Source: Rhodanobacteraceae bacterium (GTDB lineage: Bacteria; Acidobacteriota; Terriglobia; Terriglobales; Acidobacteriaceae). Taken from it: a DNA stretch of 62,098 bases. The notes below the pieces were generated by a model. That model had not been told where the DNA came from. It searched no databases and was given only the letters and a program-made list of their open reading frames with translations. The stretch spans positions 1 to 62,098 of the forward strand of contig JANXWZ010000213.1 of assembly GCA_025350865.1 (NCBI GenBank), given 5' to 3'. A program made the translations under genes and the position numbers. This document shows, one piece after another, positions 1 to 12,085 of this stretch. Each line of letters starts with the position of its first letter. Within the stretch, counting starts at the first letter, position 1.

Positions 1-17
1 TCCGGCAGGAGGAAACC

Positions 18-4208
<4,191 letters not shown>

Positions 4209-4229
4209 TCCCGGCCACCACTCTCCTTG

Positions 4230-4265
4230 TTTGTCATTCCGTAGCAAAGCGGAGGAATCTGCGGT
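4230..4265. repeat. dispersed hairpin repeat, TCATTCC/GGAGGAATCTGC type
   Basis: A short element reading TCATTCCG then GGAGGAATCTGC just after rpoC. The same element occurs in the opposite orientation at 60511-60546 and in a variant at 29515-29552. The two halves (ATTCCg and GGAAT-like) pair into a short hairpin. Function unknown. It could act as a REP-like element or a transcription end. Confidence 0.7.
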
Positions 4266-4277
4266 TGCATTTCAAGC

Positions 4278-4301
4278 GGGCGGACTCGAAAGAGTTCGCC
4301 C
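4278..4301 (+). terminator. possible rpoC terminator hairpin
   Basis: GGGCGGACTC, loop GAAA, GAGTTCGCCC: a ten-base stem with one G-U pair about 70 bases after the rpoC stop. It has no clear T run, so intrinsic termination is only probable. The rest of 4209-4462 shows no gene. Confidence 0.45.
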
Positions 4302-4462
4302 GTTGTCTGTGCCTCTGCCTTTGCTTCCAGGAAGACCAGGGCTTCAGTCTTGGCGTCACGGACCAGCCACAAAACCGGGCTTTAGCCCCTGCCGTATGCC
4401 TCCTCAAACGCCCACGGCAGCTTCAACCGCCTTCAAACAGCGGTCTCGTCCCGCAAGCTGAT

Positions 4463-5524
4463 CTACAGTTGAACCTTGTTAACCGATGATTGTGGTGGAA
4501 GGGGTGAAGCGCCAGATACAAGTTGAGCCTCAGCCACTGCATGCTCTATCTCCGAATTAAGCTCCCCACCTAGCAGAATCGTGACTCCCGTAAGGTAAAA
4601 CCACAGCAATAAGATCACCACCGCTCCGAGAGACCCATAGGTAGCGGAATAGCTGTTGAAGTAGTGCAGATAGACTCTCAATCCGATAGATCCGATGATC
4701 CAGCCCACCAGCCCCATGATCCCGCCCGGGGTAATCCACCGCCATTTGCGATGTTGTAGATCGGGACACCCGTAGTACATGACTTCGAAGGAAAGTGTCA
4801 TCAGCAGCGACGCCGCTGCCCACGTCGTGATACGAATGGCAACTGCCGGGCCGTACCCCCAATGCAGGAAATGATTAGCCTTTCCCGCAGCGTAGTCGCC
4901 CGCGAACAGGACCGATAGTGCCGTGAGAAAAATCACCGCAACCACCACCGTAAGCCCGATAGCTTCGAGTCTCGCCTTCCAAAATGCTCGTGTCTCTTTC
5001 ACCTTATAAACGGTATTCAACGTATCTTGAATGGCGGAGATTCCAACGCTCGCCGAAAACAACGCGACCAGAACGCCAAGGGTCACTTTTCCTGTCGTGC
5101 TTGCGGACGTCGTCTGTTTGAAAGTGTCCATGACCAGCGTGAAGGCAGACGGCGGAATAAGGCGCCCAATACGGGTAAGAAGGGAGTAGTACAGATCGGT
5201 CGACGACTTTGCGAAAAGTCCCATCAGGGAAGACATTGCAATGAGAGCTGGAAAGAGCGCTGAGAAAAATGCGTAAGCTAGCTGCGAAGCGCGCCCGAAG
5301 AGATTGTCATCATCGATTCCTTTCCATGTACCCTTCAAGACTCGCTTCAAAGGCACACCATGCAGGTCCCACATGGAAAATAAAGGACTCTGTTGGACCC
5401 GAGCCCACACATGATGTTCTAGTTCGGTAGTACTAAGGCTGCGAACTTCGTTCTGAGTTTGAGTTTTTTCTCCCTCGGACCTAGGTAACGCTGCACTGCT
5501 TGTCTGGTCAGCCATCTCGCTCAT
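4463..5524 (-). CDS. YihY/BrkB family inner-membrane protein
   Basis: Integral membrane protein of the YihY/BrkB family, once mislabelled ribonuclease BN; no enzymatic role is established. About 60 soluble residues precede the family core. The core runs from RASQLAYAFFSALFPALIAM through several hydrophobic segments to the conserved end YSATYGSLGAVVILLLWFYLTG and GGELNSEIE. The start could be the ATG at 5524 or the in-frame ATG three codons later. AGGAAAG directly upstream fits the second slightly better. It converges on rpoC. A second member of the family lies at 13817-14701 but shares only the family core. The extended hydrophilic N-terminus may be lineage-specific. Confidence 0.9.
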   Translation of the reverse strand: MSEMADQTSSAALPRSEGEKTQTQNEVRSLSTTELEHHVWARVQQSPLFSMWDLHGVPLKRVLKGTWKGIDDDNLFGRASQLAYAFFSALFPALIAMSSLMGLFAKSSTDLYYSLLTRIGRLIPPSAFTLVMDTFKQTTSASTTGKVTLGVLVALFSASVGISAIQDTLNTVYKVKETRAFWKARLEAIGLTVVVAVIFLTALSVLFAGDYAAGKANHFLHWGYGPAVAIRITTWAAASLLMTLSFEVMYYGCPDLQHRKWRWITPGGIMGLVGWIIGSIGLRVYLHYFNSYSATYGSLGAVVILLLWFYLTGVTILLGGELNSEIEHAVAEAQLVSGASPLPPQSSVNKVQL

Positions 5525-5740
5525 CTTTCCTGTCCGCTCTGTTTGTGGTCTGGTTTATCGCTGGGAGACTAACGCGATGCAACGAAACAGAACCCCCAAT
5601 GACGTCCACCCTCTCAAAAGCGCCGCGTGTTTCGCATAAACACCTCAACCGCCACCCCGCTACGCGTGGGATGCGGGTCCCGGGGCCAAGGTTTACCCGT
5701 CCGGCCGCGCCGCGGTGGCAATTTCATCCCTGACCAGCGA

Positions 5741-5917
5741 ACCGGGTGGGCGGGTGGCCCACTCACAGCGAACGCAAATCTAGGTGCCCCATTCCTCGCG
5801 TCTTGGTCTCTGCGATGGGTGGGCATCGAGGCGGGTGGCCCAGTCATCCCCTCCCAAGAACTGTGGGTGCCCCATTCATCGCGCCGTTGTCTCTGCGATG
5901 AGTGGGCATCGAGCGAA
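5741..5917. repeat. tandem hairpin repeats in a 449-base gene-free region
   Basis: The stretch 5525-5973 holds no convincing gene. Inside it two ~50-base units follow each other, near 5783-5830 and 5869-5917. Each reads GTGCCCCATTC(C/A)TCGCG, a spacer, then GCGATG(G/A)GTGGGCATCGAG. In the second unit GCCCCATTCATCGC pairs with GCGATGAGTGGGC. Shorter GGGTGGCCCA pieces at about 5750 and 5833 belong to the same style of element. The units resemble the GTGGGGCACCC-type repeats elsewhere in this window. Confidence 0.7.
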
Positions 5918-5973
5918 GCTCGACCGTCTTCCTTCCCATTGACTCCATCTTTTCCTCGTTCTAACCTGAACCC

Positions 5974-6258
5974 ATGAAGGTCAGCGCCCAATACGCCGCG
6001 ACGCACCTCGACGATATTCTCACCGCCGTCGAAAGCGGGGAAGAGGTGCGCATTGATCGTCCCAACAAGCCCGGCATTCGCCTCGTCGTCGACAATGCTC
6101 CAATCGGTTCCGCAGCTCCGCAAACCGGTCGCCGTCACCTGTTTGGCGCAGGCAAGGGGTTGGTTACCGTCCCAACCGACGAGCAATGGGACGCGATGAA
6201 GAAAGAGCTTGCAGCCGACATGCTTGATGGCCCGTTCTTTCCACCGGAGATCGATTGA
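5974..6258 (+). CDS. Phd/YefM-type antitoxin without an intact toxin
   Basis: A 94-residue protein with the Phd/YefM N-terminal fold: MKVSAQYAATHLDDILTAVE, then SGEEVRIDRPNKPGIRLVV. Such proteins bind their own promoter as dimers and neutralise a toxin with a C-terminal tail. The tail here (WDAMKKELAADMLDGPFFPPEID) is typical. The reading frame after it, overlapping the stop by TTGA, begins like a VapC toxin but ends after 34 codons (see 6255-6359). This antitoxin is therefore probably an orphan. The closest match in the window is the intact antitoxin at 6386-6667, which shares the SGEEV core. Confidence 0.88.
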   Translation: MKVSAQYAATHLDDILTAVESGEEVRIDRPNKPGIRLVVDNAPIGSAAPQTGRRHLFGAGKGLVTVPTDEQWDAMKKELAADMLDGPFFPPEID

Positions 6259-6359
6259 AGTTCCTACTCGATGGTCACACGCTCTACTGGCTGGAACGAA
6301 TCGGGGGGGACGAATTGGGGGACACATACACAATTCCCGCCGAATCCGCTTGCCATTAG
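6255..6359 (+). pseudogene. truncated VapC (PIN-domain) toxin remnant
   Basis: From a TTG overlapping the antitoxin stop, the frame reads KFLLDGHTLYWLERI. This is a clear VapC/PIN start including the first catalytic Asp. It then departs from the family and stops at 6357-6359 after 34 codons. The remaining PIN-domain acidic residues are absent. The break lies next to GAATTG GGGGACACATACA CAATTC (6312-6336), an inverted repeat that may mark an insertion or deletion scar. Not in any ordinary gene length class, so called a remnant. Confidence 0.7.
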
Positions 6360-6377
6360 CTAATCTTATTAGCTAAT
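6355..6377 (+). promoter_or_regulatory. two palindromic operator copies before phd-vapC
   Basis: ATTAGCTAAT, a perfect ten-base palindrome, occurs at 6355-6364 and again at 6368-6377, thirteen bases apart. The second copy ends eight bases before the antitoxin ATG at 6386. Paired palindromes at this spot are what Phd/VapB-type antitoxins use for self-repression. This function is inferred from position and symmetry. Confidence 0.7.
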
Positions 6378-6385
6378 CTGTTCAC

Positions 6386-6667
6386 ATGGAAGTCAATGTC
6401 CATCACGCCAAGACCCACCTCTCCAAGCTCATCGCCGCCGCCGAGAGCGGTGAAGAGGTCATCATCGCGCGTGCCGGCAAACCTGCCGTTAAGCTCGTCC
6501 TTGTCACCTCACCCGTTCGCAAGTCGCGCAAGCACCTCCGCGGGTCTGGAATCGGCAAGCTCTGGATGGCGGACGACTGGGATTCCGACGAAACCAATCT
6601 CGCGATCCAGAAGCTGTTCGAAGGCGATGACGATGATCTAATCTATCCAGAATCGAAGCCCAAATGA
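6386..6667 (+). CDS. Phd/YefM-type antitoxin
   Basis: A 93-residue antitoxin: MEVNVHHAKTHLSKLIAAAESGEEVIIARAGKPAVKLVLV is the standard Phd/YefM DNA-binding and dimer domain. It is followed by an acidic toxin-binding tail (GDDDDLIYPE). Its stop overlaps the toxin start as ATGA, so the two are translationally coupled. Two ATTAGCTAAT palindromes lie just upstream and probably bind this protein. With the next gene it forms a complete type II toxin-antitoxin pair. Confidence 0.92.
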   Translation: MEVNVHHAKTHLSKLIAAAESGEEVIIARAGKPAVKLVLVTSPVRKSRKHLRGSGIGKLWMADDWDSDETNLAIQKLFEGDDDDLIYPESKPK

Positions 6668-7050
6668 GGGTGTTGGTCGACACCCACACCTTCTTATGGG
6701 ATCTGCTTGGCGATCATCGCAGCTCGCGCAAAGCGAAGCAGATTCTCAGTTCCGACACCGACGAACTTGTCTTCTCGCTCGTTTCCCTTTGGGAAATAGC
6801 CATCAAGATCAAAACGGGAAAACTGAACGCAATCGGTTCATCGGTCGCATACATCCGCGAGGAGATGGACGCCTACGGAATGGAGCTCTTGCCCATCCGT
6901 TACGACCACATCTTGCAACTGGAATACCTCCCGCGCAACCACGGTGACCCCTTCGACCGCCTCCTAGTCGCACAAGCCATTTCGGAATCGCTGCCAATAC
7001 TATCCGGCGACTCGAAGCTTAAAGATTACGACGTGAAGGTCATCTGGTAA
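6664..7050 (+). CDS. VapC-type PIN-domain toxin ribonuclease
   Basis: A 128-residue PIN-domain protein, the usual size for VapC toxins, which cut tRNA or rRNA in a Mg-dependent way when freed from antitoxin. The four expected acidic positions are visible: Asp 6 (VLVDTHTFLW), Glu 44 (SLWEIAIK), Asp 95 or 98 (GDPFDRLL) and Asp 116 (SGDSKL). It starts inside the antitoxin stop codon (ATGA). It looks intact, unlike the stub at 6255. The precise RNA target cannot be read from sequence. Confidence 0.94.
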   Translation: MRVLVDTHTFLWDLLGDHRSSRKAKQILSSDTDELVFSLVSLWEIAIKIKTGKLNAIGSSVAYIREEMDAYGMELLPIRYDHILQLEYLPRNHGDPFDRLLVAQAISESLPILSGDSKLKDYDVKVIW

Positions 7051-7252
7051 TCGAGCCCGCTTCGTATGGGGCAGATAAGTGTCCTTCTTTGATGTACTTA
7101 CCTTCTACGCTCTCCAAATAACAGCCAAACTCGTTGTCAAGCAAAATAAATGCCATCGTGCGCGCAACCATAACATTACAAGAGACTTACGTCAGAAGAT
7201 AATTTGCACATTAACCCCCGCCCGCCCGCTATCATTAGAGATGAAGACAAAG

Positions 7253-7272
7253 GCCCCGGCCATAGCCGGGGC
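7253..7272. terminator. GC-rich hairpin in the gap after vapC
   Basis: GCCCCGGC, loop CATA, GCCGGGGC: a perfect eight-base stem. The T-rich side is weak on both strands. The gap 7051-7363 otherwise holds no gene. A second structure, GGGGG TGGGG CCCCC at 7344-7358, lies right before the next start codon. Confidence 0.55.
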
Positions 7273-7363
7273 TTATCCCTTTAAGCTCCTCAGACCAACT
7301 TTGATCTAACTCCAATGCTGTCCGGACTTTACATCGAAACACCGGGGGTGGGGCCCCCAACCT

Positions 7364-7849
7364 ATGCCTGAAACCACAAAGCACTTTCGCTGCCGCCACA
7401 TCTTCACTGACGGCCGCCGCTGCGGCTCCAAATGCCTCCGCAACGAAACCTTCTGCTACTACCACCACAACGCCTGCCGCCCGCTCATGCAGCGACACGC
7501 CGCGGTCGAGGCCAACCCCAAAGCCGCCTTTGAACTACCGCCATTTGAGGATCGAACTGCCGTCCAGGCCGCGATTCACCAGGTCGCCTCCCGTCTTGCC
7601 ACCAACCAGATCAACCCGCGTCGCGCCGGGCTCCTCCTCTACGCCATGCAGATCGCGCTCCAAACCCACCCGCGACTGCCCGTCGCAGCCCCCGCCCCTG
7701 CCGACGAGCTGGTCGAAGACACCACCCTCCATCCCACCCTCGGCCATATCGCACCAGAATCCGAGTTCGTCGATCCCCCGGTCGCTCGCAGCTTCACCGA
7801 AAGCATCTTCGAGGCATGGGAGCGAGAATCAAGACTTCAGAATTCGTAA
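7364..7849 (+). CDS. acidobacterial small protein with N-terminal Cys/His cluster
   Basis: Unassigned 161-residue protein. Residues 1-45 carry a dense Cys/His pattern (FRCRHIFTDGRRCGSKCLRNETFCYYHH) that looks like a small zinc-binding knuckle. A helical part follows: DRTAVQAAIHQVASRLATNQINPRR, then AGLLLYAMQIA. From memory, proteins with this two-part layout recur many times in acidobacterial genomes, but no function is established. The ATG is preceded within a few bases by a GGGGG/CCCCC hairpin (7344-7358) rather than a normal Shine-Dalgarno sequence, which may control translation. Confidence 0.75.
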   Translation: MPETTKHFRCRHIFTDGRRCGSKCLRNETFCYYHHNACRPLMQRHAAVEANPKAAFELPPFEDRTAVQAAIHQVASRLATNQINPRRAGLLLYAMQIALQTHPRLPVAAPAPADELVEDTTLHPTLGHIAPESEFVDPPVARSFTESIFEAWERESRLQNS

Positions 7850-7858
7850 ATCGGCCAT

Positions 7859-7882
7859 CCATGTCTCGTTTCTGAGACATGG
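7859..7882. repeat. nine-base inverted repeat after the Cys/His protein
   Basis: CCATGTCTC, six-base loop, GAGACATGG. It may be a terminator or a dispersed repeat. In 7883-8126 I see no gene. A short minus-strand frame there (GAPVNIVIAEMGAWRNLMT) could be a gene scrap but has no recognisable family. Confidence 0.6.
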
Positions 7883-8126
7883 GATTCCGTCTCGCCATCA
7901 AACCTCGATGTTCAGCCATCTGCCCGGTCACATACTCCAGGTTCGCCTTGCGCGCGACAAGGTCGGGCGTCATCAGGTTGCGCCACGCACCCATCTCGGC
8001 GATGACGATGTTCACCGGCGCGCCAGCAAGTTCCGACGCGAACGCACCCAACTATAGCGTTGTGGGCTATCGGACCGACAGGTCCAGGCCGGATACATGA
8101 GGCGTGTTACCGTGTCATGCCCGGCG

Positions 8127-9869
8127 CTACTCTGGGATAGCGGGCACCGAATGCGTGTCTGCATATCGCACCACATAAATGTTTCGCCCGTGAGGGGGCA
8201 GCCAGGTCGCATACGGAACCGGCGCAAACCCTGTCGGGCCAGCGCAATCCTGCGGCGCGTAAACCAACCCGTATTTCGAATGCAGTTGCGGCATTAGATC
8301 GTGCCACTCGGCGCGGCAGTTGCCGTTCGGGACGTGGTCGACCGGCGCGTATGCGCCCTTCGGATTGCGAATCTTGGGGTCGTTGAAGTAGCCGAAGTGC
8401 TCGGTGTAGATCCACATATTGATCTCCGCGCCAGCGTCGATCGCCACATCGGGAACCCCTGCGGCCTCGACATCAGCCATCGCCTGAACCCGCGCGCGGC
8501 TCATGGCGAAGAAGTCGTGCGAGTCGGCGATGCCGTAGAGCGAGAGCAGCAGAATTGCAACGCCGGTTATCGCAGGAAACGTCGCCTGAATCCGCTCCTG
8601 ATAGAAGCGCCCAAGCAGCAGCAATGCCACAATTGCGAGTGGCAGCAGATACCTCGGGAACAACTGGCCCCCGCTCGATCTCGGCAGCAGAAGCGCTGCA
8701 TAGGCCAGCGAAAATGGCACAACGAGCGCCATCAAATCGCCCCATGAAATCGGCCCAGCCTGCTTAACTTTCTCGGTTCGACGGCTTGCCAGCGCGCCAA
8801 GCACCGCCGCAATCACGCCGATTGCGACCACGGTCAGGAGCAGACGCCACACGATCATGGTTGAGTTGTACGAGTGCGAAAGCAGTTCCAGCCCACGCAC
8901 CTCGCCCCGAAACAGCAGCGTTCCGGGCATCCGAATCATCGTGAACAGCGGCTTGTGTCGATGTTCAACAGCCACCGCCATCACGACAGCAGCAACCCCG
9001 GTAACACCCGCAGCCGGCACCCAAACCCTTCGTCCGCATTGCCGCAACGACCACGCGAACGCCAACAGAACCGGCAGGAACAGCATCGTAAGTGTCAGCA
9101 AGCCGGTCCATAGAGTCAGCACAAGTGTCTTAAGTTCCTCCGCCCGGACATGCTCCGGCAGCAACGACTCCGGCATCGAGTAGGGCTGCACATTCCACCA
9201 GTGCAGCGCGTACAGCATGAAGACTCCACCGGCGGTTAGCGTCGGCAGGCCAACCTGCAGCATGCCTCGGCGCGCACGCAGCAACCACAGCACCGACGGC
9301 CCCATCACCAGCAGGCCAAGCCAGCTTGTCTGCCGCACCGTACCGCCCAGCGCATTCGAGACGATGGCAAAGCACACCCAGAGGATCGCCGCGCGATCGG
9401 AGTCGGCTTCGACAGCTCGCACGCAAGCGTAAAGGCACAAGACGAGAACGAAGACGCCAGAGATATCCGTCATGAATGTCATCGACATAAGCAGATAGAG
9501 GGGCGACAACGCGAAGGCCAGAGTGGCCAGCGTCGCGTTTCTCTCGCTGAGCCCGCAACGGACGAAGATGCGATGGACCAGGAAGACTGTCGTCATCGAC
9601 ACCGGCAGCGTCGAGAGCCGAACCACAGTGAACGAGAAGCCGAATAGCTTGATGAAGAGTGCGGCCACGACCAACTGCCAGCCGATCGGCATCGCCGCCC
9701 AGGCGTTGTAGACCACATGTCCGGTAGCGGCGAAAATCCGCGCGGTCCGCGTAAACGACGCGTCGTCCATCACGCCTGTTTCGGCGACGGGGTGAACGAT
9801 CACAACCGCGAGCGCGAGGGCCAGCGAGCAAGCGACCGCCGCGAGACGGCTATATTTCCGGATAACCAT
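8127..9869 (-). CDS. GT39/ArnT-like membrane glycosyltransferase
   Basis: A 580-residue polytopic membrane protein with about eleven hydrophobic segments and a soluble C-terminal part, the layout of PMT/ArnT-type glycosyltransferases that use polyprenyl-phosphate sugars at the periplasmic face. Conserved acidic residues stand where that family needs them: Asp 35-36 after the first membrane segment (VMDDASFTRTARI) and Asp 135 (MTFMTDISGVF). The ATG has GGAAAGG upstream. It follows the P450 gene by 41 bases on the same strand, so the two may be one transcript. The acceptor (lipid A, protein or another glycan) cannot be told. Confidence 0.85.
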   Translation of the reverse strand: MVIRKYSRLAAVACSLALALAVVIVHPVAETGVMDDASFTRTARIFAATGHVVYNAWAAMPIGWQLVVAALFIKLFGFSFTVVRLSTLPVSMTTVFLVHRIFVRCGLSERNATLATLAFALSPLYLLMSMTFMTDISGVFVLVLCLYACVRAVEADSDRAAILWVCFAIVSNALGGTVRQTSWLGLLVMGPSVLWLLRARRGMLQVGLPTLTAGGVFMLYALHWWNVQPYSMPESLLPEHVRAEELKTLVLTLWTGLLTLTMLFLPVLLAFAWSLRQCGRRVWVPAAGVTGVAAVVMAVAVEHRHKPLFTMIRMPGTLLFRGEVRGLELLSHSYNSTMIVWRLLLTVVAIGVIAAVLGALASRRTEKVKQAGPISWGDLMALVVPFSLAYAALLLPRSSGGQLFPRYLLPLAIVALLLLGRFYQERIQATFPAITGVAILLLSLYGIADSHDFFAMSRARVQAMADVEAAGVPDVAIDAGAEINMWIYTEHFGYFNDPKIRNPKGAYAPVDHVPNGNCRAEWHDLMPQLHSKYGLVYAPQDCAGPTGFAPVPYATWLPPHGRNIYVVRYADTHSVPAIPE

Positions 9870-9910
9870 GGGTGGCCTTTCCAGCCGATTCTACAGGATG
9901 GAGGCCGACG

Positions 9911-11278
9911 TTATCGCCGCTCGATATGCAACCGAACGCCACCTTTGGGCCGCAGGCTTATCGCCGGTACCGCTTCTGGAATGGCATTGCTTCCCGGCAA
10001 TGGAATGAGCTTCCAGTCGCGGGCCACGAGCGCCAGCACAAATGTCCCTTCCATCCACGCCAAGCCCTCGCCAATGCATTGCCGGCTGCCTCCTGCGAAG
10101 GGATAGAAGGCATACCTGGGGCGGCTCGCCTTCGCGTCCGGCGAGAAGCGATCGGGGTTGAGCTCATCGGGCTGATCCCAGTACCGCGGGTCTCTGTGGA
10201 CGACATACTGTGGTGCGAGGATCGAAGCTCCAACCGGGATTTTGAAACCGGCAATTTCGTACTCCCTCGCGCAGGTTCGAGCCGTCACCCAGACCGGCGG
10301 ATATAGCCGGAGTGCCTCGCTGAACACTGCGTTAGCGTAAGGCAAGCGAGGATAGTCTGCCGCCGTTGGAGCTCTATCAGCCAATACCGCCACAGCCTCG
10401 GCGTGCAGTCGCTGCTGCACGTCGGGGTGGTGCGCGATCAGGTGCAGCGCAAACGAGAGCGCATTGGCCGTCGTCTCGTGTCCGGCGAGGATGATGGTGA
10501 TGCACTCGTCATGAACCTGCTGGTCGGACATGGCCGTGGCATCCTCGCTGTCTGTGCTGGCGAGAAGCATCGAGAGCAGATCGCCGCGATCGACGGGGTC
10601 TTTGCGACGCTCTGCGATCATGCCGTAGATCAGCCGGTCGAGGAAGGCTTTGCCGTCGCGGAGGCGCTTCATCGAAGGGATTGGAAGCTGCTGAATCTGT
10701 TTGGAGAACGGCAGAAACGACAGCGGCATGAAGTTCATGAAGGCGTCAACCGCCGACGCAACAGCGTCCACATCGTCGAGCGCGTCAAGGTTGAAGAGAC
10801 ACTTGCCCACGATTCTCAGCGCAAGCTCCAGCATCTCCGGATGTAGATCGGCGACGCCGGGCTTCCATCGCGCGGTGAGCGTTTCGGTCTGGGAGCCGAT
10901 CACCTCCGCATAGGCGGCGATGCGATCGCGCAGGAACGCCGGCTGAGCCAGCCTCCGCTGGCGCATGTGCAGTGGCTCTTCGGAGGTCAGCAGGCCGTGG
11001 CCGAGGACCTGCCTCCCGGCCTGCATGACGAGGTTGCGATGATGATTCGGAGCGTCCTTCAGAAAAAAATCGGCGATCAGGTCGGGATGGTTGATCTGGT
11101 AGACATTTCGGTTCAGGGCAGTGAAGTGTACGAGGTCTCCATACTCTCGGGCGTTCCGCAGCAGGAATTCGGCGGTGCTGGTTTTGAATGCCTTGCCGCT
11201 CAGCACCCGTCGCAGCAGCTGCGGCCCGGCAGGGAGGCTGGGGTTGCGGCTGGCGCGTATGTCCGGCGGGGGATTCAC
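9911..11278 (-). CDS. cytochrome P450
   Basis: Heme monooxygenase of 455 residues. The hallmarks are in order: I-helix AGHETT at 265-270, ExxR (EALR) at 321-324, the PERF-like ELNPDRFSP near 372-380, and the heme loop FAGGSRQC with the proximal ligand Cys 401. There is no reductase or ferredoxin domain, so separate redox partners are needed; none is nearby. The start is a GTG without a strong ribosome site. The next gene on the same strand encodes a membrane glycosyltransferase. Substrate unknown. The sequence style resembles soluble bacterial P450s often labelled CYP102/CYP4-like. Confidence 0.95.
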   Translation of the reverse strand: MNPPPDIRASRNPSLPAGPQLLRRVLSGKAFKTSTAEFLLRNAREYGDLVHFTALNRNVYQINHPDLIADFFLKDAPNHHRNLVMQAGRQVLGHGLLTSEEPLHMRQRRLAQPAFLRDRIAAYAEVIGSQTETLTARWKPGVADLHPEMLELALRIVGKCLFNLDALDDVDAVASAVDAFMNFMPLSFLPFSKQIQQLPIPSMKRLRDGKAFLDRLIYGMIAERRKDPVDRGDLLSMLLASTDSEDATAMSDQQVHDECITIILAGHETTANALSFALHLIAHHPDVQQRLHAEAVAVLADRAPTAADYPRLPYANAVFSEALRLYPPVWVTARTCAREYEIAGFKIPVGASILAPQYVVHRDPRYWDQPDELNPDRFSPDAKASRPRYAFYPFAGGSRQCIGEGLAWMEGTFVLALVARDWKLIPLPGSNAIPEAVPAISLRPKGGVRLHIERR

Positions 11279-11328
11279 TGAAGCGATTCTAGACGGCGCA
11301 TGTTGCGGGGTTTCAGGAGGTGAACAAA

Positions 11329-11763
11329 TTGGCCAGCACGGCCCAACTCCGCCAACCGGCGACTGCCGTAGCGTACCCTAAGAGGATGGCAAATCGGTAT
11401 GGTGAAGCGGCATTGATGGCGGTGCGGATGGAGCTTTACGGCAAGGCGCTGTCGCCTGCCGAGCGCTGGCAGGACGCGGTGCGCAAGGTGTATCCGACGC
11501 CTGCTGGGCAGAAGAAAAATGCTCCACGCGCGGCGTTCGTCGGACTATGTGAGGCAGGGCTGGTAAAGGGGATTTCGGCGAGCCTCGACAGCATAGGAAA
11601 TCGCAACAAGGATTACGCCGTTGCTGCGGTGGCGCTGCTCCGAGCGGGTACCCACAAGACGGTCACGCAACTTTGGTCTGCGGTCACCGATGCTGACGGC
11701 TCCGAACATGCAAGCCAGATGGATGTGGTGTTGGCGCTTTGGAAGAACGGGTTGATCGCCTGA
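11329..11763 (+). CDS. conserved small protein of unknown function
   Basis: Cytosolic protein with no known role. The core begins at MANRYGEAALMAVRM and runs through SPAERWQDAVRKVYPT and a compact block APRAAFVGLCEAGLVKGI, a pattern I recall from an uncharacterised family (possibly DUF6979). Three starts are possible. A TTG at 11329 has a perfect AGGAGGTGA six bases upstream, which is why it is chosen. The ATG at 11386 matches the start of the conserved core. A GTG at 11320 is too close to the ribosome site. The last 22 bases (GAAGAACGGGTTGATCGCCTGA) are repeated directly after the stop with one change, a small tandem duplication. Confidence 0.75.
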   Translation: MASTAQLRQPATAVAYPKRMANRYGEAALMAVRMELYGKALSPAERWQDAVRKVYPTPAGQKKNAPRAAFVGLCEAGLVKGISASLDSIGNRNKDYAVAAVALLRAGTHKTVTQLWSAVTDADGSEHASQMDVVLALWKNGLIA

Positions 11764-12007
11764 GAAGAACGGGCTGATCGCCTGACCTGAGAGGATCCTA
11801 CAAAAAGGCGGCACAATCGTGAGGACTTGTGCCGTTCGAGGAGTTACTTCGTTGTTGATAACGCGATTCGGCCCCGTAACCCTTTCACCGGGGCGCAAAT
11901 CCGTTCAGCATCTTGTCGGTATTCCGGTGGCAAGGCCATGCGCTGGAAATGGCGACAGGCAAAGTCCGTGCGACACCCTCGGAGGCCTCGTTTGCCAAAA
12001 CACGGAG

Positions 12008-12031
12008 GCTGATGGGCACCAACCCATCAGC
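12008..12031. terminator. hairpin between convergent genes
   Basis: GCTGATGGG, loop CACCAA, CCCATCAGC, a perfect nine-base stem in the 322-base gap 11764-12085 between two convergent genes. It could end transcription from either side, though no T run follows. Apart from this and the duplicated gene end at 11764-11785, nothing is seen in the gap. Confidence 0.5.
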
Positions 12032-12085
12032 TACCCACCAATATGATGTTGAATGTTACATAAAGGTTACCTGGAGGCCCGCACC

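Noticed and set aside
7794..8051. Minus-strand frame of 85 codons between two genes
   Set aside because: Short, overlaps the end of a plus-strand gene and a hairpin repeat; no family.
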